Below are positions 14,549-21,692 of a stretch of DNA of 38,237 nt, one piece after another. Numbering within the stretch: the first letter of the stretch is position 1; each line of letters begins with the position of its first letter. The position numbers and the translations under genes are program-made. Location: contig JALEXS010000049.1 of assembly GCA_022780025.1 (NCBI GenBank), positions 1-38,237 on the forward strand. Reading direction: 5' to 3'. The stretch comes from Mollicutes bacterium. GTDB taxonomy: Bacteria; Bacillota_I; Bacilli_A; RFN20; CAG-826. The notes below the pieces were generated by a model. It was not told the origin of the DNA and searched no databases. It was given only the letters and a program-made list of their open reading frames with translations.

Positions 14549-17019
14549 TTATGACTCCTTTTTAAGAATTTAATTATTTGTTTACGATATGTGCTAATTA
14601 CAAAGCTAATAGCCATTAAACCAAAAGCTACAAAAATTAAAATTGTTAATGTATAGCCATAACTTGGATCAATTAACGGTCTTATATCTAGTAAATTAAA
14701 CTTCGTATAAATAGAAATTAAAAACATAAACGCAACAGAAATAGCACTTCCTATCAATATAATCGTACGATAGAAATTAAATTTATAACAAGTTTGAACT
14801 AAAACAAAAAATGATGTAATAGAAATAAAATATACTGAAATAGTTATAATATCAGGGATAGAATTAACACCATAATTACTATACGAATAAATAAATAAAC
14901 CCATAATTAAACCAGAAATTATACAACCATTAGGAACAGCCTTTTTAAAAATATTACCTAAAAAATTACCTTCAAGTTTCTCATTATTAGGTTCTAAAGC
15001 AAGTAAGAAAGCAGAAATTCCTATAGTTACAATTTCCCAAGAATAGAAATTATTAGGAACAAATGGCCATGAAACTGGTTCATTTACTTGAGCTAAAGTA
15101 ACAATACTATATAAGATAAAGAATATATTTAAAGTAATACTAAATATAGTCTTAGTTAAAAACAACGAACATGTTCTTTGAAGATTATTAATAACTCTTC
15201 TTCCTTGAGCAACAATTTCAGGCAATGATTCAAAATCATTATTAGTGAGAACTAAATTAGCTATATCTCTAGCAGCTCTACATCCACTTTTAACGCTTAT
15301 AGAAACATCTGCACTTTTCATAGCTAAAATATCATTAATACCATCACCAAACATTGCGACATTTAATTTATTATCACGCAATGTTTTAACAATTACTTCT
15401 TTTTGCTCTGGTGTAACTCTTCCAAAAACATTATATTTTGTAGCTACTTCTTTAACTTCATCTAAAGACATTCCTTCTAAAGAAATATATTTATCAGCAT
15501 TTTTAATACCAACTTGTTCAGCAATTCGACTAACTGTTAAAGGATTATCTCCACTTATAACTTTTATATTAACATCGTTTTGAATAAACCAAGAGATGGT
15601 TTCTTTTGCTTTATCTCTAATTCTATCTTGAATAATAACTAAACCAATCGGAGTGATTCTATTAGGTAATTTATCATTAACTATACCCTTATTAGATTGT
15701 CCAATAACTAAAACTCTAAATCCTTCTTCGCTATATTTATCAATCTTAGCTTTTAACCCTCTATCATTAGTTAAATCAAAGAATCCGTATGCGCCATAAA
15801 CAATAGTTCCAACATCTTCTAAAGTAGCAGCAGAATACTTAATTGAACTATCAAAAGGTATTTGATTTGTAGATCTAAATATTTCTTTTCTTCCACAATA
15901 ATCTTCTAAAGCCATCGCAGTAAAATTATCATCTTGTGTAGCATATAAAACTGAAGAAATATATGCTTCTATTTTTCCTTTTACATATTTCTTTTCATTC
16001 AATATTTCAATATTATATACTGCCATAGAACCGTCAGTAATAGTTCCTGTTTTGTCAATGCAAAGTGTATCAACTCTAGCTAACGTTTCTGTAGAATATA
16101 AATCTCTAACAAGAACATTTTTCTTACTTAATTCAATCGTTCCTACTGCTAAACTAGTTGAAGCTAATAAATACATTCCAGAAGGAATCATTGAAATAAG
16201 ACTTCCTGCCATTTGACCAACATTATCAACAAATGCTTCCCAAGAAGAAAAAGCAGCTTCCATAATTCCTTTTTCTATTAAGACAACAAGGCCAATTAAT
16301 ATAACGATAAAAGAAATAATTTTAAATAAATAGTTGAGTTTAGAATAGATTTGCGATTTTGGACGCTTATATTCTTTTGATTTTGATTGTAATTCTTGAA
16401 TATAATTTTGTGCTCCAGCTCGTTCTACACGTGCTCTAATTTCTCCATTAGTAACATATGTTCCACTATAAATCATATTACCTGCAATCTTTTTTACAGG
16501 TATAGATTCTCCAGTAATTAACGATTCATTTAGTGAAGCTTTTCCAGTTAAAATAATTGCATCACAAGGAACATTATCATCACTTTTTAAAATAAGAACA
16601 TCATCTAAAACAATATTTTCAGGATCTATTGATTTAATTTTACCTTCTCTAATTACTTTTACTTTACTTTTATTTGTCAGCGATAAACGATCAACCATTC
16701 TTTTTGCTCGAATATCTTGCATTAATCCAATAGTAGTATTTCCAATTAAAATAATTAAAAATACACAACTAGTCCATAATCCTGCAGCAATTAAAATTAC
16801 ACCTATAACAACTAATAAAATATTAAAGAATGTGAAAACATTTTTAATTATAATATCAAGATAACTTCTATTAACCTTAACAGTTGTGTTATTAGTTAGA
16901 TTTTGTGAATTTCTATAATTAATTTGATAAGTAGATAATCCAAAATCACTTCTAGATAAAAATCTTTTTACGCCTTCTATAGGATTACTTACATTAATAT
17001 CTTTATGCTTTTTAAACAT
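14545..17019 (-). CDS. Cation-transporting P-type ATPase (CtpE/Exp7-like)
   Basis: 824 residues, with a single-chain P-type ATPase layout: actuator motif LITGES (167-172), phosphorylation site DKTGT at Asp322, and the hinge GDGIND with the following SADVSIS, then four or more C-terminal transmembrane helices. There is no N-terminal heavy-metal-binding domain and no CPC in helix M4. Instead M4 reads MIPSGM (277-282), where Ca/Mg pumps have PEGL. The overall pattern (NVLVRDLYSTETLARVDTLCIDKTG) fits the poorly characterised CtpE/Exp7 group of Actinobacteria and Firmicutes, whose mycobacterial member is linked to calcium. Ion and direction remain inference. The start ATG shares a base with the ABC transporter stop (TAATG) and has its own AAGGAG, so the two are translated together. 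Confidence 0.88.
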   Translation of the reverse strand: MFKKHKDINVSNPIEGVKRFLSRSDFGLSTYQINYRNSQNLTNNTTVKVNRSYLDIIIKNVFTFFNILLVVIGVILIAAGLWTSCVFLIILIGNTTIGLMQDIRAKRMVDRLSLTNKSKVKVIREGKIKSIDPENIVLDDVLILKSDDNVPCDAIILTGKASLNESLITGESIPVKKIAGNMIYSGTYVTNGEIRARVERAGAQNYIQELQSKSKEYKRPKSQIYSKLNYLFKIISFIVILIGLVVLIEKGIMEAAFSSWEAFVDNVGQMAGSLISMIPSGMYLLASTSLAVGTIELSKKNVLVRDLYSTETLARVDTLCIDKTGTITDGSMAVYNIEILNEKKYVKGKIEAYISSVLYATQDDNFTAMALEDYCGRKEIFRSTNQIPFDSSIKYSAATLEDVGTIVYGAYGFFDLTNDRGLKAKIDKYSEEGFRVLVIGQSNKGIVNDKLPNRITPIGLVIIQDRIRDKAKETISWFIQNDVNIKVISGDNPLTVSRIAEQVGIKNADKYISLEGMSLDEVKEVATKYNVFGRVTPEQKEVIVKTLRDNKLNVAMFGDGINDILAMKSADVSISVKSGCRAARDIANLVLTNNDFESLPEIVAQGRRVINNLQRTCSLFLTKTIFSITLNIFFILYSIVTLAQVNEPVSWPFVPNNFYSWEIVTIGISAFLLALEPNNEKLEGNFLGNIFKKAVPNGCIISGLIMGLFIYSYSNYGVNSIPDIITISVYFISITSFFVLVQTCYKFNFYRTIILIGSAISVAFMFLISIYTKFNLLDIRPLIDPSYGYTLTILIFVAFGLMAISFVISTYRKQIIKFLKRSHK

Positions 17020-19784
17020 TATTCACTCCTTAAAGCAATAACTGGATCTTTTTTAGCTGCAACTCTAGCAGGAATTAAACCACTAAAGAAAGTTAATAAG
17101 ATAGATATAATGATTAAAATTAATGCATGCAATGGATTCAAAGAAGCAATACCCCCTAAATTATATTCAGGATATATATGATTTAATATTTGGTTAATTG
17201 GGAAGCATACAATATAAGCAAATAAGCACCCTATTATTCCAGCTAATCCACCGATAATACAACTTTCAGCTTCAAATAATCGCCCAACATCCTTTTTCCT
17301 AGCTCCAACTGCTCTTAATATACCTATTTCTTTTGTTCTTTCTATAACAGAAACATAAGTAATAATACCAGTCATAACACAACTAACTAATAAAGAAATT
17401 GAAGCAAATATGATTAAAACTATAGATATAACATTAATCATTTGGCCTAAGCCATCAGTAAATTCTCCAGCTATATCAGTGTAATAAACTTGTTCTTGTT
17501 CATTACTTGCATGATGAGGATCATCTTTTTTAATTTCATTATAATTATCTAAAGCAGATAATAATTTACTTTTACTAGATAAATCTTTAGGAAAAACAAT
17601 TATAGATTGAATTGAACTATATGTATTTATATAACCAAACAAACTAATTAATGTATCGTAAGCTTTAGTAACCTCTTCTTCAGTAGCAGTCTCAGTAAAT
17701 CCAGCTTTAATAATATTAAATAATTTTTGAATATATAACATACTGTTTAAGCCATTATTCATCAAAGATTCTTGAACAATATTTACACCTAAATTACTAG
17801 CAACATTCAAAAAAGAAGTAATTCCGTTTGTATAATAAGCAATGCCACTACTATCATAAGCGTAGAATGTAAAGTATTTATCAATGATAGAATTAATTTC
17901 TTTATATGCTCCTGTAGCGTCATTCAAACTTTTTAATTTGTTAAATAAACTAGTTAAATCATTAATAACATCGTCGATTACGTATTTATCATTTGTAGTA
18001 GGATTTACTTTATTAAAAGAATAATTTTTTGAAAAATTATTGGCGATTGGGGCGTTTTTATTTTCATTAGTCAACTTTTCTTGTAATTTAGTAGTATAGC
18101 AAAGTCCACTTGCCATCATTTGAATTGTACTATTTTTGCTTGGTCTTAATACTCCAGTAATTTTTAATTCCATACCTAAAGATTCGTCAACGAACATATC
18201 TTTATAATCTTTAGCTGCTTTATATGTATATAAACTTCTATCATGATTATAATTATCTTTAGTTACACTATTATCAATTTTTGTTTCTTTATAAAATTCA
18301 TCATTAGAAAATATTTTAAATTTCTTATTATATAAATCACTGAACTTAATAGGTTCCATATTTTTAGGATCTACATCACTACCATAAAATCCTAATTCTA
18401 TTAAAGTAGTTGGTGAGATTCTATTATATTGATCTATAACTAAAACTAATTCATTTTCATTTTGAGGATATGTTCCATCAATTAAATCATAAGTTTCTGT
18501 AATATATTTTTCTTCACCATATAAAACATGGAATAAAGTAGTTGGAACTCCAGTTACGCTATTAAGCATTGACCCGAACGAGATATTAGTTTTATTATTT
18601 ACAATCTTATAACTTCCATCAGGAAAATCAGTCATTAAATTAAATGAATAACTATTTCCATAACTTATTATATAATCATTAAGATATTTCTTATCATCTC
18701 TTAAATATTTTAAATAATTTAAATATTTCTCATTAAAATTATTATATTTATAAGTAACATTTGTTGTATTACTAATATAAGGATAAACAAGATTTGTATC
18801 TCCGAATTTAGGAGGTAATTTAATAGAATCATCTTGAGTATATTTAGCAGTATAAGCAGAAATATTAACAGGCATCATTGAAGCTGTTTGACTTTCAATT
18901 CTTTCTATATAATTAGAAAAGCCATTTGATAAAGCTAAAACAAGAGCAACACCAATAATACCAAAACTAGAAGCAACGCTTGTTAAAATAGTTCTTCCTT
19001 TTTTAGTTAATAAATTCTTTAAAGAAATCTTTAAAGCAGTGAAAAAGCCCATTGAAGTCTTTTCTTTTTTGTTTGGTATTTTATTTTCTACTATATCCTT
19101 ATATATATAAGGCTTACTATCGCTTTCAATTTCACCATCTTTTATACGAATAATTCTTGTAGCATATTTATTAGCTAACTCTTGATTATGAGTTACCATA
19201 ATTACTAATTTAGTTTTAGAAATTTCTTCTAATAAATCCATAACTTGAATAGATGTAACACTATCAAGAGCACCCGTTGGTTCATCTGCTAAAATAATTT
19301 CAGGATCATTTACTAAAGCTCTAGCAATAGCAACTCTTTGCATTTGACCACCAGAAAGTTGATTTGGTTTTTTATTATAAATATTTTCTAAGCCAACAGT
19401 TTTTAATGCTTTTTTGGCTTTTTCTAATCTTTCTTTTTTATCGACTCCATCAAGAGTTAAAGATAATTCAACATTTTCTAATAAAGATAAATGAGGGATT
19501 AAGTTATAACTTTGAAATACAAAGCCTATTCTTTTATTACGATAATTATCCCAGTCTTTATCAGTATAATTTTTAGTAGATACACCCTCAATTTGGAGAT
19601 CACCACTACTATATTTATCTAAGCCACCAATTATATTTAATAAGGTAGTTTTACCACATCCACTAGCACCTAAAATAGCACAAAACTCACCCTTTTTAGG
19701 AAAGGAAATATTAATATTTTTTAAAGCAGGAAATAGCGTTTTATCTACTTCGTAATTTTTACAAATATTGATTAAACTTAACAT
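17019..19784 (-). CDS. MacB-like ABC transporter, ATPase fused to FtsX-type permease with large extracellular domain
   Basis: 921 residues. The ATPase domain (about 1-225) has Walker A GASGCGKTT (39-47), signature LSGGQ (143-147), Walker B IILADEP (163-169) and the switch His in VTHNQ. It belongs to the LolD/MacB/BceA group. After a linker comes one transmembrane helix (about 265-285), an extracellular region of roughly 500 residues, then the FtsX block with three helices including ERTKEIGILRAVGARKKDV and the terminal PARVAAKKDPVIALRSE. Proteins of this mechanotransmission class do not pump small solutes across but move peptides or lipoproteins, or drive envelope enzymes. A TTG eight codons upstream (19808) is in frame, but the ATG at 19784 has GAGGT before it and matches the ATPase start. 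First gene of the operon with the P-type ATPase and TetR regulator. Confidence 0.9.
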   Translation of the reverse strand: MLSLINICKNYEVDKTLFPALKNINISFPKKGEFCAILGASGCGKTTLLNIIGGLDKYSSGDLQIEGVSTKNYTDKDWDNYRNKRIGFVFQSYNLIPHLSLLENVELSLTLDGVDKKERLEKAKKALKTVGLENIYNKKPNQLSGGQMQRVAIARALVNDPEIILADEPTGALDSVTSIQVMDLLEEISKTKLVIMVTHNQELANKYATRIIRIKDGEIESDSKPYIYKDIVENKIPNKKEKTSMGFFTALKISLKNLLTKKGRTILTSVASSFGIIGVALVLALSNGFSNYIERIESQTASMMPVNISAYTAKYTQDDSIKLPPKFGDTNLVYPYISNTTNVTYKYNNFNEKYLNYLKYLRDDKKYLNDYIISYGNSYSFNLMTDFPDGSYKIVNNKTNISFGSMLNSVTGVPTTLFHVLYGEEKYITETYDLIDGTYPQNENELVLVIDQYNRISPTTLIELGFYGSDVDPKNMEPIKFSDLYNKKFKIFSNDEFYKETKIDNSVTKDNYNHDRSLYTYKAAKDYKDMFVDESLGMELKITGVLRPSKNSTIQMMASGLCYTTKLQEKLTNENKNAPIANNFSKNYSFNKVNPTTNDKYVIDDVINDLTSLFNKLKSLNDATGAYKEINSIIDKYFTFYAYDSSGIAYYTNGITSFLNVASNLGVNIVQESLMNNGLNSMLYIQKLFNIIKAGFTETATEEEVTKAYDTLISLFGYINTYSSIQSIIVFPKDLSSKSKLLSALDNYNEIKKDDPHHASNEQEQVYYTDIAGEFTDGLGQMINVISIVLIIFASISLLVSCVMTGIITYVSVIERTKEIGILRAVGARKKDVGRLFEAESCIIGGLAGIIGCLFAYIVCFPINQILNHIYPEYNLGGIASLNPLHALILIIISILLTFFSGLIPARVAAKKDPVIALRSE

Positions 19785-19804
19785 ATATACCTCGTAAAAA
19801 GTAT

Positions 19805-19834
19805 ACAATAATTGAATATTTTTACATAGTAAAA
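19805..19834 (-). promoter_or_regulatory. Promoter and candidate TetR operator of the ABC/P-ATPase/TetR operon
   Basis: On the minus strand TTTACT (19833-19828), a 17-bp spacer and TATTGT (19810-19805) make a plausible promoter. A perfect 15-bp odd palindrome TTTTACATAGTAAAA (19820-19834) covers the -35 box. That position is ideal for a repressor, and the operon encodes a TetR protein as its last gene. Operator identity is inferred from position and symmetry only. Confidence 0.5.
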
Positions 19835-20278
19835 TTATCTAATTCTTTGAAAAAATTTATTCATTAAATTATTTATCTCATTATTTAAAATGTTGTGTTT
19901 AATAGAGATTCCATTATCAAATAAATAATCAGATAAATAAGTTAGGCTTAATTCGTTAAATTTTGAATCAACTCCATAAATAATTTCTTTAATTCTTGAT
20001 TGAAGAATTGCACTAGTACACATTAAACAAGGTTCCATGGTGACATAAATTTTATAATCATTTAATCTCCATGAATTAGTAACTTTAACTGCTTCTTTTA
20101 TTGCTAATATTTCAGCATGCGCTGTAACATCATTTAATTTTTCTTTTTTATTATGTGCTTTAGAAATAATGTTATAGTTTTTATCAACTATAACTGCTCC
20201 AACTGGAATTTCTCCTTCTAAAAAAGCAAGGTTAGCTTCTTTAATCGCAATTGACATTATTTCTTCGTCTTTATTCAT
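19835..20278 (-). CDS. tadA: tRNA-specific adenosine deaminase (A34 to I34)
   Basis: 147 residues. The zinc deaminase motifs are intact: HAE (His54, Glu56) and PCLMC (Cys84, Cys87), with the N-terminal IPVGAVIV strand of the family. The enzyme converts A34 to inosine in the tRNA-Arg(ACG) anticodon, allowing CGU/CGC/CGA decoding. An upstream in-frame ATG at 20308 lies inside the SRP RNA gene and is not believable; the next ATG at 20278 gives the usual length. No Shine-Dalgarno precedes it, but TATAAT lies 12 nt away (20296-20291), so a very short leader is likely. In B. subtilis tadA and the SRP RNA are also neighbours, followed by dnaX-recR; here dnaX and recR are missing and the transporter operon follows. 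Confidence 0.94.
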   Translation of the reverse strand: MNKDEEIMSIAIKEANLAFLEGEIPVGAVIVDKNYNIISKAHNKKEKLNDVTAHAEILAIKEAVKVTNSWRLNDYKIYVTMEPCLMCTSAILQSRIKEIIYGVDSKFNELSLTYLSDYLFDNGISIKHNILNNEINNLMNKFFQRIR

Positions 20279-20290
20279 AAATCTAATTTT

Positions 20291-20296
20291 ATTATA
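20291..20296 (-). promoter_or_regulatory. -10 box of tadA, near-leaderless
   Basis: Minus-strand TATAAT in the T-rich tail just after the SRP RNA end, 12 nt before the tadA ATG at 20278. The predicted leader is about 5 nt and has no Shine-Dalgarno. It could equally be part of the SRP RNA terminator tail. Confidence 0.4.
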
Positions 20297-20302
20297 AAAT
20301 AA

Positions 20303-20385
20303 AGCCATCGCACAGATTAATACATTTCTTAAGGCTGCTATGTTCCCATCCTGACCTGGTTCGAAAGATTAACTCGCGATGGCTC
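20303..20385 (-). ncRNA. ffs: Signal recognition particle RNA, small bacterial type (4.5S-like)
   Basis: On the minus strand the sequence ACCAGGTCAGG, then GGGAACA and AGCAGCC forms the conserved SRP RNA domain IV hairpin that binds the Ffh M-domain. The ends pair perfectly as AGCCATCGC (20384-20376) with GCGATGGCT (20311-20303), closing an RNA of about 83 nt, and T-rich sequence follows (TTTATTTTAT). This is the short form, without the Alu domain of the 270-nt B. subtilis scRNA; the short form fits Mollicutes and several other Bacilli-related groups. It lies between serS and tadA. With YidC encoded at the other side of the origin, it belongs to the membrane-protein insertion pathway. Confidence 0.95.
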
Positions 20386-20389
20386 TATT

Positions 20390-20395
20390 ATTATA
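20390..20395 (-). promoter_or_regulatory. -10 box of the SRP RNA gene
   Basis: Minus-strand TATAAT (20395-20390), 4-6 bases before the first paired base of the RNA, preceded by TG. It lies just past the serS stop codon, so the -35 region (a weak CTTAAA at 20418-20413) falls inside the serS 3' end. Confidence 0.6.
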
Positions 20396-20397
20396 CA

Positions 20398-21678
20398 TTA
20401 TTTTTTGATAGGTTTAAGTATTTTTATTCCACCCATGAAAGGTTGTAGTACTTCTGGGATTAAAACACTGCCATCTTCTTGTTGATATTGTTCTAATAAA
20501 GCAGGGAAAACACGGCTTGTTGCTAATCCTGATCCATTTAATGTATGGCAGAAATGCATTTTTCCATCTTTATCTTTATAACGGATTTTTCCTCTACGAG
20601 CTTGATAATCACGTGCATTAGATACACTAGAAACTTCTTTATAAATATCTAAGGATGGTAAATAAACTTCTAAATCATAAGTTCTAGCCATTGAGTGAGA
20701 ACAATCAGCAGCTGCTAACTTAGAAATACGATAATGTAATCCAAGACCTTCTAATAAAGCTTTTGCTTTTCCTAATAATTCTTCAAAAGCTCTATCACTA
20801 TCATTATCTTCGGTATATTCAACCATTTCTACTTTATTAAATTGATATCCACGAATCATACCTCTTTCTTCACTACGATAACTTCCAGCTTCTTTTCTAT
20901 AGCAAGGAGTGTAAGCAAAATATTTTTTTGGTAATTCTTCATTTGATAAAACTTCATCTCTATGTAAATTAACTAATGCAGTTTCAGCAGTTGGTAATAA
21001 GAATTTTTTAGGTGTAAGATCACTTATTTCAAATACATCTTGTTCGAATTTAGGGAATTGACCAGCAGTAAATCCACTTTCATAATTTAATAAGTGAGGT
21101 GGCAAAATAAATTTGAATCCATCTTTTAAGTGATTAGCAATAAAGTAATTAATTAATGCCCATTCTAATAAAGCACCTTTATCTGTATAAATCCAAGTAC
21201 CATGTCCACTAATTTTAGCAGCACGATTGTAATCGATTAATCCTAAAGATTCAGCTAATTCAACATGGTTTTTAAGTTTAAAATTAAATTTTGGTTGTTC
21301 TTTATAGAAATAAATTGGTTTATTATTTTCTTTTCCACCTGGAAGAAGATCTTCATCAGGTAAGTTTGGTAAAGCAAAAGCAATTTTATTAATTTTTTCT
21401 TCAAGTTCAGCTAAACGAGTTTCACTTTCTTTATTTTGTTCACCTAATTCTTTAACTTGTTTAAATATAGAAGCAACATCTCCCCCTTCTTTTTTAACTT
21501 GAGGAACTGATTTAGATAATTTATTTTGAAGTGCTTTATTTGATTCAACTTCAACAATTAACTTCTTTTTTTCTTTGATAAGGCTTACTAATTCGTTTAA
21601 GTCTACATCGTATTCTTTTCTTCTTAATAATTCTTGAACATGTTCTGTGTGTTCAACTACATAGTTCAAATCTAACAT
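20398..21678 (-). CDS. serS: Seryl-tRNA synthetase
   Basis: 426 residues, a class II synthetase that charges tRNA-Ser (and tRNA-Sec where present). The N-terminal antiparallel coiled-coil arm that grips the long variable arm of tRNA-Ser spans about 25-100. The catalytic domain shows TAETALVNLHRDE (230-242), motif 2 around YRKEAGSYRSEERGMIRGYQF (260-280) and motif 3 TLNGSGLATSRVFPALLE (379-396). Length and motifs are normal. The ATG at 21678 has AAGGAG about 7 nt upstream and lies 14 nt after the gyrA stop, so serS probably belongs to the long dnaN-to-serS transcription unit. No T-box leader is seen in the short spacer. Confidence 0.97.
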   Translation of the reverse strand: MLDLNYVVEHTEHVQELLRRKEYDVDLNELVSLIKEKKKLIVEVESNKALQNKLSKSVPQVKKEGGDVASIFKQVKELGEQNKESETRLAELEEKINKIAFALPNLPDEDLLPGGKENNKPIYFYKEQPKFNFKLKNHVELAESLGLIDYNRAAKISGHGTWIYTDKGALLEWALINYFIANHLKDGFKFILPPHLLNYESGFTAGQFPKFEQDVFEISDLTPKKFLLPTAETALVNLHRDEVLSNEELPKKYFAYTPCYRKEAGSYRSEERGMIRGYQFNKVEMVEYTEDNDSDRAFEELLGKAKALLEGLGLHYRISKLAAADCSHSMARTYDLEVYLPSLDIYKEVSSVSNARDYQARRGKIRYKDKDGKMHFCHTLNGSGLATSRVFPALLEQYQQEDGSVLIPEVLQPFMGGIKILKPIKK

Positions 21679-21692
21679 AATTTCTCCTTTTT

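Noticed and set aside
19785-19808. ABC transporter start at TTG 19808
   Set aside because: The ATG at 19784 has GAGGT at proper distance and starts the ATPase domain as usual; the TTG lies at the predicted -10 region.
20279-20308. tadA start at 20308
   Set aside because: It falls within the paired end of the SRP RNA gene and adds residues absent from the family.
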